This document shows positions 1-8,485 of a stretch of DNA of 64,000 bases, piece after piece (position 1 is the first letter of the stretch; every line of letters starts with the position of its first letter). The stretch is from the NCBI GenBank assembly GCA_030440445.1, contig CP098528.1, positions 1,674,001 through 1,738,000 on the forward strand. The letters are read 5' to 3'. The translations under genes were made by a program, and so were the position numbers. The DNA comes from Halomonas sp. KG2 (GTDB lineage: Bacteria > Pseudomonadota > Gammaproteobacteria > Pseudomonadales > Halomonadaceae). Under the pieces are notes generated by a model, which did not search any database, was not told the origin of the DNA, and was given only the letters and a program-made list of their open reading frames with translations.

Positions 1-1
1 A

Positions 2-1039
2 ATGTGGGCCGTGCATGGCGGCGGCTTCTATCATAATCAGAAATATGCTACCAGCCCGGAAAAGCTGCCTGATGACCTCCACTGGTCTTTCTGGAAAGCT
101 TATACCACTTGGTTATCTGGCTTCGCTTTATTCATCATTTTGTACATGTTTAATCCTGGCTTTTATTTGGTTAATCCCAACAGTAGCTGGGAGTGGGCTG
201 CCAATATGACCGGCTGGCAGGCCAACGTTTTGGCGCTGACCTTCTTGCTGCTGGGGTGGGTGGTCTATAACGAAATGTGTAAACGCATCAGCCCCAACAT
301 GGAGCGCGATGGCCTATTAAGTATTGGTGTTGCGATCATGATGGTGGTAGTCGCGTATCTGAGTACTCATATGTTCTCAGGTCGTGCCGCATTTCTATTG
401 ACCGGGGCTGTTATGGCAACAGCGATGTCTGCCAACGTGTTCTTCTGGATCATTCCTGGGCAGCGCCGCATTGTTAAGGCGATGAAAGCTGGCGAAACGC
501 CAAATCCGTTAGACGGCAAACGTGGTAAGCAACGCTCGGTACACAATACGTACTTTACGTTACCCGTTGTTTTATTAATGATCAGTAACCACTACTCCTT
601 TGCATACTCTCACGCCTATGCATGGATCATCATGGCATTGCTGATTTTTGCGGGTGCCTTAATTCGTCAGTATTTCGTGTTGATGCACGCTGGGAAAATA
701 CGGCCTGGTTATCCTGCGGCAGGTGTCGTCTTGATTATGGTGGCGTTTTGGATAGGGATGCCAGCTAACCAACAAGCTAATGCTGGTGCAGAGAGTGGGA
801 CAGATATTACTGACGTGCAGGCGGTTATTGAGCAGCGCTGCGTTGCGTGCCATGCCCAGTCGCCAACACAGCCTGGTTTTTCTGCTCCTCCTGCGGGCTT
901 TGCCTACGATAACCTTGAGCAAATTTTGCATCACAAAGAGAGTATTCAGCAGGTCGTGGCCAGTGGATACATGCCCCTTGGCAACATGACCAATATGACA
1001 GATGAAGAGCGCGCTTTGATTGGAGAGTGGTCTGAGTAA
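2..1039 (+). CDS. puuD: Urate hydroxylase PuuD, C-terminal part (cut by window edge)
   Basis: Membrane-bound urate oxidase of the PuuD type, which oxidises urate to 5-hydroxyisourate and passes electrons to its own c-type cytochrome domain. The visible part has several hydrophobic helices (about residues 38-55, 75-90, 105-122, 130-152, 185-222, 240-253 of this fragment), then a periplasmic haem domain with CVACH (C280, C283, H284) and a likely axial Met in GYMPLGN (M324). The WAVHGGGFY stretch at the very start is an internal motif of the family, so roughly 60-70 N-terminal residues lie left of the window and the ATG at base 2 is not the true start. It opens the ureide/glyoxylate region that follows. 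Confidence 0.9.
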   Translation: MWAVHGGGFYHNQKYATSPEKLPDDLHWSFWKAYTTWLSGFALFIILYMFNPGFYLVNPNSSWEWAANMTGWQANVLALTFLLLGWVVYNEMCKRISPNMERDGLLSIGVAIMMVVVAYLSTHMFSGRAAFLLTGAVMATAMSANVFFWIIPGQRRIVKAMKAGETPNPLDGKRGKQRSVHNTYFTLPVVLLMISNHYSFAYSHAYAWIIMALLIFAGALIRQYFVLMHAGKIRPGYPAAGVVLIMVAFWIGMPANQQANAGAESGTDITDVQAVIEQRCVACHAQSPTQPGFSAPPAGFAYDNLEQILHHKESIQQVVASGYMPLGNMTNMTDEERALIGEWSE

Positions 1040-1060
1040 CTAGCTCGCTCGTTGTGACGT

Positions 1061-1095
1061 CAGCAGCTAGCACTTTCTAGCGGTGTTAGCTGCTG
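1061..1095 (+). terminator. Hairpin after puuD, possible terminator
   Basis: The 9-bp arms CAGCAGCTA and TAGCTGCTG flank a loop that can pair further (CAC with GTG). It begins 22 bases after the puuD stop. There is no T-tract after it, so termination is uncertain; it could be Rho-assisted or only an RNA stabiliser. Confidence 0.4.
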
Positions 1096-1231
1096 TATTA
1101 GCTGAGTTCCTTAACGCATGCTCAATGTTGCTTTAAATCATTAATGGCAATCGGCCAGTAGTAGGTTTGCGCAGGCGTTAGGGGTTTTACGTTATCTCGA
1201 TAATACAAATAACGAAGTGAGTTAACCCGCC

Positions 1232-2029
1232 ATGAGTGAAAAGGAAAAAAAGCATTTAATTCCCGCGCTTGAACGAGGGCTGACGATTTTAATGGAACTC
1301 AATCGTCATCATCGTGAAATGAGTTTTGCTGAGATCGTCAAACGCGTTGGTTATCCCCAGTCGACGTCGTATCGCGCAGTACAGACCTTGGAGCATATGG
1401 GGTTTCTACGCCATCACCCGGTCACTGGATTGTATTCGCTGGGTGTTAACGTGCTAAAGCTGGGCTTTGAATATGTGGCCTCATTGGATGTTGTGCAGGT
1501 AGGCCATCCTGTTATTGAGTCGCTATGCGAGCAGACCGGCTGCTCAAGTCATATTGCCGTTCGCGATGGAAGGGATGCCGTTTATGTGGCCCGTGTGGGT
1601 GCCACTAACGCCACGATTCGTCGCGTTAGTGTAGGAACACGAATTCCACTGCACTGTACGTCACTAGGGCGACTACTGCTGACAGATCTCTCGAAAGAGG
1701 AGTTTGAATCGCTCTATCCTGACGACCAACTACTTAATAAGGAGCTTGGTGCACCGATTCGGCGTGATGTGCTGTGGGACTTAGTTCAGGAAGACCGTCA
1801 GCGTGGTTATGTCATTGCAGATTCTTACTATCACTTTGGTATTTCATCGATTGCCTACCCGCTCTACAACCATGATGGGGTAGTGGAGGGCGTCGTTAGT
1901 ATCATGGTGCCTGTGCATGAATTTGCCGAAGATGAGCGAACCAAGCTGCAAGCGCTGGTGCAAGAGGCCGCGAGAACAATCTCCGACATGCTCGGGCACG
2001 ATCAAGTCCTTGCGAAACGCGATGGCTAG
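1232..2029 (+). CDS. IclR-family transcriptional regulator
   Basis: A 265-residue regulator with an N-terminal winged helix-turn-helix (about residues 10-70, including SFAEIVKRVGYPQSTSYRAV) and a C-terminal IclR effector domain (about 80-255). The IclR relatives AllR and GclR control glyoxylate and allantoin genes, and this gene lies directly before gcl-hyi-glxR, which makes it the likely local regulator. An IclR-type palindrome sits in the next spacer (2257-2271). The ATG start follows a weak GAAGTGAG ribosome site. Small-molecule ligand is unknown; glyoxylate is a guess from the neighbours. Confidence 0.88.
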   Translation: MSEKEKKHLIPALERGLTILMELNRHHREMSFAEIVKRVGYPQSTSYRAVQTLEHMGFLRHHPVTGLYSLGVNVLKLGFEYVASLDVVQVGHPVIESLCEQTGCSSHIAVRDGRDAVYVARVGATNATIRRVSVGTRIPLHCTSLGRLLLTDLSKEEFESLYPDDQLLNKELGAPIRRDVLWDLVQEDRQRGYVIADSYYHFGISSIAYPLYNHDGVVEGVVSIMVPVHEFAEDERTKLQALVQEAARTISDMLGHDQVLAKRDG

Positions 2030-2256
2030 GTGTTGCAGACGGCAATAGCACGCTGCGCGCGGGATTAAATCTACACAATGTTCACCCCTGTATGGACTGG
2101 ATGCAAAAGCACCGGTCCGATTGGCATGCCTGTTTTCACCAATACCGAGAGCGTTTCGTTAGTAACACTTGCGCTCTCTTGTACGTGTTTATACTCAGCA
2201 TAATATATCCTAATAACTTGATTTTAAATGATTTTTATTGCGACTGTTGAATTTAG

Positions 2257-2271
2257 TGGAAATATTTTCCA
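2257..2271. promoter_or_regulatory. IclR-type operator before gcl
   Basis: TGGAAATATTTTCCA has perfect 6-bp arms (TGGAAA/TTTCCA) around three bases. It differs at one position from the TGGAAATNATTTCCA consensus I recall for E. coli IclR. It lies 111 bases before the gcl start and after the IclR-family gene, where a local operator would be expected. Confidence 0.65.
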
Positions 2272-2342
2272 TTAAATATTGACAGTGCGTTGGATGGCGC
2301 ATACTTTGAATATTGTCTCGTATACAAAATTAAATACAAAAA

Positions 2343-2361
2343 TGAATACTAAATGTATTCA
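2343..2361. repeat. Inverted repeat directly upstream of the gcl ribosome site
   Basis: Perfect 7-bp arms TGAATAC and GTATTCA are separated by TAAAT. It ends six bases before the GAGGAG ribosome site of gcl, so it could be an operator for the GntR or IclR regulator or a small leader hairpin. The sequence alone does not decide between these. Confidence 0.45.
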
Positions 2362-2381
2362 CTCTTCGAGGAGAAGTTGTG

Positions 2382-4169
2382 ATGGCTAAAATGACAGCTG
2401 CAGAAGCCGCCATTCACGTCCTGAAAAAAGAAGGTGTTGATGTTGCCTTTGGTGTGCCAGGTGCTGCGATCAACCCTTTCTACGCTGCGATGCGTAAAGT
2501 GGGGGGCGTAGATCACGTGTTAGCACGCCACGTGGAAGGCGCCTCACACATGGCGGAAGGGTATACCCGCACAACCGCTGGCAACATTGGTGTGTGTATC
2601 GGTACTTCTGGCCCCGCAGGCACGGATATGATTACGGGCCTGTATTCCGCCAGTGCTGATTCAATTCCGATTCTATGTATCACTGGCCAAGCACCTCGCT
2701 CCAAGATGCATAAAGAAGACTTCCAGGCCGTCGATATTCAGGCGATTGCTGGCCCGGTGACCAAGTGGTCCGTCACGGTGATGGAACCTGCCCAGGTACC
2801 GCGCGCGTTCCAGAAAGCCTTCCAGCTTATGCGTTCTAGCCGTCCAGGGCCGGTATTGATCGATCTTCCCATCGATGTACAGATGAGCGAAATCGAGTTT
2901 GATCCAGACACCTACGAATCACTTCCGGCTTATAAACCCTCAGCATCCCGTGCCCAAATTGAAAAAGCACTGACGCTGCTCAACGAAGCCGATAAGCCGC
3001 TGATCGTGGCCGGTGGCGGTATCATCAATGCCGATGCTGCTGAGCAATTAGTTGAATTTGCTGAGCTAACCGGCATACCGGTGATCCCGACGCTGATGGG
3101 GTGGGGAACGATCCCTGATGACCACCCGTTAATGGCAGGCATGGTGGGGCTGCAAACGTCGCACCGATACGGCAATGCGACCATGTTGGCCTCTGACTTT
3201 GTCATGGGGATTGGTAATCGTTGGGCTAACCGACACACCGGCAATGTCGAAACGTATACAAAAGATAGAAAGTTTGTTCATGTTGATATCGAGCCTACGC
3301 AAATAGGTCGTATTTTTGGACCTGACTACGGCATCGTTTCTGACGCAAAGCTTGCCCTAGACCTGTTTATCGATGTCGCGCGTGAAATGAAGGCCAACGG
3401 ACAACTTAAAAACCGTAGTGCCTGGGCGGAAGAGTGTCAGGAGCGTAAGCGCACGCTACTGCGCAAAACGCACTTCGATAATGTGCCGGTGAAACCCCAG
3501 CGTGTTTACGAAGAGATGAACAAGGTTTTTGGCAAAAATGCGCGCTATATCAGCACCATCGGTTTGTCGCAGATTGCCGGCGCTCAGTTCCTGCATGTGT
3601 ACAAGCCTCGTCACTGGATTAACTGTGGTCAAGCTGGGCCACTAGGCTGGACAGTGCCTGCAGCACTGGGTGTTTGCCGTGCCGATCCTGATGCCGAAGT
3701 GGTTGCGCTGTCAGGCGATTACGACTTCCAGTTCATGGTCGAAGAGCTAGCGGTTGGGGCACAGTTTAACTTGCCGTATATCCACGTGCTGGTGAACAAC
3801 TCCTATCTCGGTTTGATTCGCCAGGCCCAGCGTGGCTTCGACATGGACTACTGTGTCCAGCTGTCGTTCAAGAACATCAACTATACCGACGAAGAAGCGG
3901 CGCTCGCTGAGTACGGCGTAGATCACGTGTCGGTTGCTGAAGGCCTTGGCTGTAAAGCGCTACGTGTCACTACACCCGATGAGATTGCACCTGCGTTAGA
4001 AAAAGCGCGTGAGCTAATGCGCCAATACCGTGTGCCGGTCGTGGTGGAAATCATTCTAGAGCGGGTTACCAATATCTCGATGGGCACTGACCTTGATGGG
4101 GTTAATGAGTTCGAAGCGTTAGCTGAAAACCTTACCGATGCACCGAGTTCTATTGCCAGCCTGACGTAA
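2382..4169 (+). CDS. gcl: Glyoxylate carboligase (tartronate-semialdehyde synthase)
   Basis: Thiamine-diphosphate enzyme that joins two glyoxylates into tartronate semialdehyde with loss of CO2. It resembles E. coli Gcl along its whole 595-residue length, from the MAKM start through [24 protein letters not shown], the QAGPLGWT region and the C-terminal ERVTNISMG. Residue 51 is Val in RHVEGA, where most ThDP enzymes have Glu; this substitution is typical of the family. The ATG at 2382 is chosen over an in-frame GTG at 2379 because GAGGAG is 8 bases upstream. First gene of gcl-hyi-glxR-glycerate kinase. Confidence 0.97.
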   Translation: MAKMTAAEAAIHVLKKEGVDVAFGVPGAAINPFYAAMRKVGGVDHVLARHVEGASHMAEGYTRTTAGNIGVCIGTSGPAGTDMITGLYSASADSIPILCITGQAPRSKMHKEDFQAVDIQAIAGPVTKWSVTVMEPAQVPRAFQKAFQLMRSSRPGPVLIDLPIDVQMSEIEFDPDTYESLPAYKPSASRAQIEKALTLLNEADKPLIVAGGGIINADAAEQLVEFAELTGIPVIPTLMGWGTIPDDHPLMAGMVGLQTSHRYGNATMLASDFVMGIGNRWANRHTGNVETYTKDRKFVHVDIEPTQIGRIFGPDYGIVSDAKLALDLFIDVAREMKANGQLKNRSAWAEECQERKRTLLRKTHFDNVPVKPQRVYEEMNKVFGKNARYISTIGLSQIAGAQFLHVYKPRHWINCGQAGPLGWTVPAALGVCRADPDAEVVALSGDYDFQFMVEELAVGAQFNLPYIHVLVNNSYLGLIRQAQRGFDMDYCVQLSFKNINYTDEEAALAEYGVDHVSVAEGLGCKALRVTTPDEIAPALEKARELMRQYRVPVVVEIILERVTNISMGTDLDGVNEFEALAENLTDAPSSIASLT

Positions 4170-4237
4170 TGCACCGAGGTGCTTCCAGGCAAGTCGCTGA
4201 AGTCGTTATTAAGACGCTAAAACGTTAGGAGAACACT

Positions 4238-5014
4238 ATGGCTAAGTTTGCCGCGAATCTCAGTATGCTGTTCACTGAAGTCGATTTTCTTGACCGCTTT
4301 GAGGCCGCCGCAAAGGCGGGCTTTAAAGGGGTTGAGTACCTTTTTCCCTATGACTATGCGGCAGCTGACATCAAGCAGCGCTTGGATGCGAATGGCCTAA
4401 CCCAAGTGCTGCACAACTTACCTGCGGGAGATTGGGGAGCAGGCGAGCGAGGCATTGCTTGTCATCCCGACCGGGTAGAAGAGTTTCGTGCCGGTGTGGA
4501 TAAAGCGATCGACTATGCCACTACGCTTGAGTGCAAGCAGGTGAACTGCCTAGCGGGTATTCAGCCTGAGGGCGTTAGTGATGCTGAAGCTCACCGTACC
4601 TTGGTCGAAAACCTTCGCTACGCGGCCGAAAAACTCAAAGCAGCCGGCATTTTGCTGCTTGCAGAACCTATCAATACCCGTGACATTCCAGGCTTTTTCC
4701 TTAATCGCACCGAGCAGGCGTTGGCACTTTTTGACGAAGTCGGCAGCGATAACTTAAAGCTGCAGTATGACATCTACCACATGCAAATTATGGAGGGTGA
4801 TCTTGCGCCCACTATTGAAAAGCATTTTGCACGTATCGCTCACGTGCAGTTGGCGGACAACCCCGGGCGCCATGAGCCAGGAACGGGTGAGATCAATTAT
4901 CCCTTCTTATTTAGCCACCTGCAGCAGCTTGGCTATGACGGCTGGATCGGCTGCGAGTACAAGCCCAAGACCACGACGGTAGAAGGTTTAGGTTGGTTAG
5001 ACAAAACGCGTTAA
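4238..5014 (+). CDS. hyi: Hydroxypyruvate isomerase
   Basis: TIM-barrel isomerase of 258 residues, the same length as E. coli Hyi, interconverting hydroxypyruvate and tartronate semialdehyde. The N-terminus MAKFAANLSMLFTEV and the metal-site segments around LLAEPIN (Glu), YDIYHMQ (Asp/His), QLADNPGRHEPGTGEI and GCEYKP match the family. TAGGAGAACACT precedes the ATG. It lies 68 bases after gcl on the same strand, as in other gcl operons. Confidence 0.95.
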   Translation: MAKFAANLSMLFTEVDFLDRFEAAAKAGFKGVEYLFPYDYAAADIKQRLDANGLTQVLHNLPAGDWGAGERGIACHPDRVEEFRAGVDKAIDYATTLECKQVNCLAGIQPEGVSDAEAHRTLVENLRYAAEKLKAAGILLLAEPINTRDIPGFFLNRTEQALALFDEVGSDNLKLQYDIYHMQIMEGDLAPTIEKHFARIAHVQLADNPGRHEPGTGEINYPFLFSHLQQLGYDGWIGCEYKPKTTTVEGLGWLDKTR

Positions 5015-5123
5015 CCCTGTGTGACTTAAAACAGGCAGGTGAGTAGATAGTCGTTAACTCAGGAAATATAAATCATTTAGAAACAATAGGTTGGTTTCTA
5101 AAAGACGCGAATGGAGAACAATT

Positions 5124-6008
5124 ATGAGTAAGATTGGTTTTATTGGCTTAGGCATTATGGGTCGTCCTATGGCGGGGCACCTGCTCGACGCTGGTCACTC
5201 GTTAGTGACTGTTAAACGCGGCACTTTGGATGCTGCGCTTGCCGAAAAAGGCATGAGTGAAGTCGCTTCACCCAAAGCGGTGGCTGAAGCGTCTGACGTC
5301 ATTATCACCATGGTGCCCGACACGCCCGATGTCGAAAGTGTGTTATTTGGTGAGGAAGGCGTGATTGAAGGCCTGAAGCCCGGCACTCTGGTGATTGATA
5401 TGAGTTCCATTGCCCCGATGCAGACTCAGGCATTTGCCAAGCGCATTACCGATGCGGGCGGAGAGTTTGTCGATGCGCCGGTTTCTGGTGGTGAAGGTGG
5501 TGCAATTAACGCTGCGCTTACCATCATGGTGGGCGCAACAACGGAAGGGTTTGAGCGAGCCAAGCCATATCTGGACGTTGTTGGGAAGACGATTACCCAC
5601 ATCGGCGGTCATGGTGCAGGTCAGACGTGTAAAGTGGCCAACCAGATTGTGGTTGCGCTAACCATTGAAGCGGTGGCAGAAGGGTTGTTATTTGCCTCTA
5701 AAGCCGGTGCTGATGTCGCTAAAGTGCGTGAATCACTGATGGGCGGTTTAGCTCAATCGAAAATCCTTGATGTTCATGGCGAGCGCATGATCAAGCGCAC
5801 CTTTGAGCCTGGATTCCGCGTTCGTCTGCACCAGAAAGATCTCAACTTGGCGTTAGAGGGTGCCAGGACGTTAAATCTGTCATTGCCAGGCACCGCCAAT
5901 GCACAGCAGCTGTTCCAAGCATGTGTTGCCAACGGGGGCCAGGATTGGGATCACGCAGGTATTGTGCGCGCTTTAGAGAAGCTAGCAGACCATGAGGTAG
6001 GCCAATAA
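5124..6008 (+). CDS. glxR: 2-hydroxy-3-oxopropionate (tartronate semialdehyde) reductase
   Basis: Beta-hydroxyacid dehydrogenase of about 294 residues that reduces tartronate semialdehyde to D-glycerate. It has the N-terminal Rossmann motif GFIGLGIMGRPMAGHL, the substrate-binding DAPVSGGEGGA segment, and the catalytic Lys region GQTCKVANQI. The start MSKIGF at 5124 has GGAG 7 bases upstream; an 11-residue upstream extension has no such site and does not fit the family. It follows hyi and precedes glycerate kinase. Confidence 0.95.
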   Translation: MSKIGFIGLGIMGRPMAGHLLDAGHSLVTVKRGTLDAALAEKGMSEVASPKAVAEASDVIITMVPDTPDVESVLFGEEGVIEGLKPGTLVIDMSSIAPMQTQAFAKRITDAGGEFVDAPVSGGEGGAINAALTIMVGATTEGFERAKPYLDVVGKTITHIGGHGAGQTCKVANQIVVALTIEAVAEGLLFASKAGADVAKVRESLMGGLAQSKILDVHGERMIKRTFEPGFRVRLHQKDLNLALEGARTLNLSLPGTANAQQLFQACVANGGQDWDHAGIVRALEKLADHEVGQ

Positions 6009-6021
6009 CGCGCCTTTGTCA

Positions 6022-6061
6022 GGCAGGCCAGCGTCTGTTGGCCTGCCATTAAGCTCTTTTT
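6022..6061 (+). terminator. Hairpin after glxR, likely terminator or attenuator
   Basis: The arms GGCAGGCCA (6022-6030) and TGGCCTGCC (6039-6047) form a 9-bp stem with an 8-base loop, with a short T-tract at 6057-6061. The gap between stem and T-tract is long, so it may only reduce read-through into the kinase gene. Confidence 0.5.
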
Positions 6062-6150
6062 GCTAAGCCTTAAGTTCTTTTTACTGAGCTTTCCAAGCGC
6101 TGTTTTTTTGTTCTTTTCTAAGCTCCTTTCTGAGCCCTTTTCCTGATCCC
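6049..6150 (+). repeat. Degenerate pyrimidine-rich repeats between glxR and glycerate kinase
   Basis: The spacer repeats a loose unit of about 20-25 bases built on TAAGCTCTTTTTGCTAAGCC, TAAGTTCTTTTTACTGAGCT and later diverged copies. It is non-coding on both strands. This is one of several degenerate tandem-repeat spacers in the window. Confidence 0.5.
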
Positions 6151-6168
6151 TGCCCGAGGAGTCTTTTG

Positions 6169-7491
6169 ATGAATTCCCTTGTTCGCTTGGCGCCTTTTAC
6201 CAGTGAAGAGGCGACCCGCCAGTGGCTGAATCAACTGGCCGAAACGGCCATTGCTGCGGTACATCCTGATAGCTTATTAACTGCCCAGTTGCCTGAAAAA
6301 CCGCCAGGCCGAACTGTCGTCGTGGGCGCGGGTAAGGCCGCCGCCGCCATGGCGCGCGCATTAGAGTTGGCGTGGGAAAAACGCGCTCGTGAGTCAGGCG
6401 AAGAGGTCGACTTAACAGGCGTAGTAGTGACCCGTTATCAGCATGGGGCAGCCTGTCGCTATATCGATGTACTGGAAGCCTCTCATCCAATGCCTGATGC
6501 GCTGGGTGAGCAAGCCGCTAAGCGCATGCTTGATGAAGTAAAAGGCCTGGGTGAAGACGATCAAGTGATCGCACTTATCTCCGGCGGCGGCTCCGCGTTA
6601 ATGACCCTGCCGGCGGACGGCATTTCGTTAGCAGACAAACAGGCTCTGAATAAGGCGCTGCTTCGCTGCGGTGCACCGATCCGCGAAATCAACACCGTAA
6701 GACGCCATTTGTCTGCAATTAAAGGCGGGCGGTTGGCCACTGCAGCGCACCCTGCTCAAGTGGTGACGCTACTTATTTCGGATGTTCCTGGTGACGTGCC
6801 TTCCTTAATTGCCTCAGGCCCGACGCTGCCGGATAACACAACGTCGTTAGATGCATTGGCAATTTTAAACCGCCATGAGATTGAGGTGCCTGAGCATGTG
6901 AAACGCCATTTAATGGCCGATCATCGTGCGCCTCAGACCTGGAACCAAGGATTTGCACGGGACAAATCGACTATCCTAGCCCGCGCGCGCGACGCACTGA
7001 AGGCCGCCCAGCTCAGTGCCGAAGAGAGTGGCCTAGAGGTAAGAGTGTTAGGTGATGATCTTGAGGGTGAAGCAAGAGATTTAGGCATTGCCCAAGGGCG
7101 TATGGCGTGCAAGTTGCAGTCTGAAATTACTCGTCCGCTGCTAGTGCTGTCAGGTGGCGAAACCAGCGTTACCGTGCGTGGTAATGGTCGAGGAGGGCGC
7201 AATGTTGAGTACCTGCTGGGGCTTTTTGATACGCTAAAAGGGTGTGATGGCATTTATGCGATTGCTATTGATACCGATGGAATTGATGGCTCTGAAGATA
7301 ACGCAGGCGCGTTAATTGGGCCTGAATGCTGGCAGCGGGCTAAAGCATTAACGCTTTCTGCGCAGGATTACCTCGCCCGTAATGATGCGTACAGTTTCTT
7401 TGACGCTTTAGATGACCTTGTGGTTACGGGGCCAACCCGAACCAATGTTAACGATTTCCGAGCGATTCTTATTCTACCCAACCCGTCGTAA
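6169..7491 (+). CDS. Glycerate 2-kinase (MOFRL/TtuD family)
   Basis: A 440-residue kinase that phosphorylates D-glycerate to 2-phosphoglycerate and so feeds the pathway into lower glycolysis. It has an N-terminal DUF4147 domain (GAGKAAAAMARALE, EASHPMPD, ISGGGSALMTLP, LISDVPGD) and a C-terminal MOFRL domain (LSGGETSVTV, NVEYLL, DTDGIDG, GPTRTNVND). The ATG at 6169 follows CGAGGAG; a TTG one codon earlier is less likely. Called TtuD or GckA in other bacteria; I leave the symbol open. It closes the gcl-hyi-glxR pathway. Confidence 0.93.
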   Translation: MNSLVRLAPFTSEEATRQWLNQLAETAIAAVHPDSLLTAQLPEKPPGRTVVVGAGKAAAAMARALELAWEKRARESGEEVDLTGVVVTRYQHGAACRYIDVLEASHPMPDALGEQAAKRMLDEVKGLGEDDQVIALISGGGSALMTLPADGISLADKQALNKALLRCGAPIREINTVRRHLSAIKGGRLATAAHPAQVVTLLISDVPGDVPSLIASGPTLPDNTTSLDALAILNRHEIEVPEHVKRHLMADHRAPQTWNQGFARDKSTILARARDALKAAQLSAEESGLEVRVLGDDLEGEARDLGIAQGRMACKLQSEITRPLLVLSGGETSVTVRGNGRGGRNVEYLLGLFDTLKGCDGIYAIAIDTDGIDGSEDNAGALIGPECWQRAKALTLSAQDYLARNDAYSFFDALDDLVVTGPTRTNVNDFRAILILPNPS

Positions 7492-7614
7492 GACTGTCGT
7501 TGTGCCCACATATCGACCCGATTACCCGTTAAGGCATTGTTTTGCGTGGTTCTGAGTGGTTGTCCGAGGGGTAAACATGATAAGTTTCGTCGAGGTTCAT
7601 TAGAGAGTTAGGCC

Positions 7615-8346
7615 ATGACCCTCGGCTGGCACAAGAAAGGTTTTACCAAAACGAAAGAAGGTCGCGTTAGCGATCAAGATATTGTTGAACACATCCGGTC
7701 TGCGGTACTGATGCAGCGACTGGCACCAAATACAAAACTGCCCGAAGTCACCATCGGCGATGTATTTGGAGTCAGCCGTTCAGTGGTGCGTAAAGCGTTA
7801 ACACGGCTTGATGCTGAACATGTCATCGACCAACGGCCGAACCAGGTCGCCCGCGTCAGAGCGCCTTCGATTGACGAAACGCGAGAGACGTTTTCCGCGC
7901 GTAGGTTAGTGGAAGGTGAGATTGTCTCGCTGTTGGCGGGTAAGCTGGATGTGGCGACTTACAAAGCTTTAGAGAAGCAGGTCGCCCTTGAAAAGCAGGC
8001 TTTTGAAAACAGTGACGAACCGTCACGCATTGAGCATTCCCTCAACATTCATCATCTCCTTGCCCAGCATGCCCCTAATCGTATCTTGGGCGCGATGCTG
8101 ACCGATCTCGTCTTGCGAACGTCAATTGTCATCGCTCTCTATAAGCGTCCAGGATTGTCTTCTTGCTACTTGGAAGGAGACCATGCCAACTTGCTTGCAC
8201 ACTTAGCGAGTGGTGATGCACAGGCGGCTAAGCAGGCGATATACACGCACCTTAATAGCTTAGAGTCTTTGCTGGTGCTGTCGTCTCAAGAGCCGGAAAA
8301 CGACGACTTGATGACTATTCTAGGCGGTAAATCTGTTAGGGCGTGA
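7615..8346 (+). CDS. GntR-family (FCD) transcriptional regulator
   Basis: A 243-residue regulator with an N-terminal winged helix (about residues 22-85: IRSAVLMQRLAPNTKLPE, GVSRSVVRKALTRLDAEHVI) and a C-terminal FCD effector domain of helices (about 95-225) carrying His residues that usually bind a metal. It sits at the end of the glyoxylate genes, so control of ureide or glyoxylate genes is likely. FCD regulators often bind short palindromes centred on GTATAC or similar, and such a palindrome stands before uraD/tsx. That pairing is an inference from layout. Confidence 0.85.
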   Translation: MTLGWHKKGFTKTKEGRVSDQDIVEHIRSAVLMQRLAPNTKLPEVTIGDVFGVSRSVVRKALTRLDAEHVIDQRPNQVARVRAPSIDETRETFSARRLVEGEIVSLLAGKLDVATYKALEKQVALEKQAFENSDEPSRIEHSLNIHHLLAQHAPNRILGAMLTDLVLRTSIVIALYKRPGLSSCYLEGDHANLLAHLASGDAQAAKQAIYTHLNSLESLLVLSSQEPENDDLMTILGGKSVRA

Positions 8347-8413
8347 TTCGCTAGCCCTGGGTTTTTGCTAACCCTAGGTTTTCGTTGATCATGGTTTTCG
8401 CTAACAATAGATT
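8347..8413 (+). repeat. Four degenerate 16-17 bp tandem repeats after the gntR stop
   Basis: Four consecutive units start immediately after the stop codon: TTCGCTAGCCCTGGGTT, TTTGCTAACCCTAGGTT, TTCGTTGATCATGGTT and TTCGCTAACAATAGATT. Units 1 and 2 share 14 of 17 bases. They do not form a terminator; the terminator is the separate hairpin that follows. Confidence 0.7.
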
Positions 8414-8436
8414 TCAATGCTTCAAACTGATGTCTC

Positions 8437-8468
8437 AAAAAAGCGGCGCCCTATTGGGCGCCGCTTTT
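8437..8468. terminator. Bidirectional terminator between gntR and aceF
   Basis: A perfect 9-bp stem GCGGCGCCC/GGGCGCCGC with a TATT loop is flanked by A6 on the left and T4 on the right, so it can end transcripts from both convergent genes. Confidence 0.9.
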
Positions 8469-8485
8469 GGCTTACTGTGAGACGA

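Larger units (their letters stand above)
2030..2381 (+). promoter_or_regulatory. gcl upstream region (352 bp, AT-rich)
   Basis: No gene is visible here. The region becomes AT-rich after about 2200 and holds three candidate control elements: the IclR-like palindrome at 2257-2271, a GTATACAA element at 2320-2327 that resembles half of the palindrome before uraD/tsx, and an inverted repeat TGAATAC-TAAAT-GTATTCA at 2343-2361 just before the ribosome site GAGGAG (2368-2373). I could not assign a confident -35/-10 pair. Confidence 0.55.
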
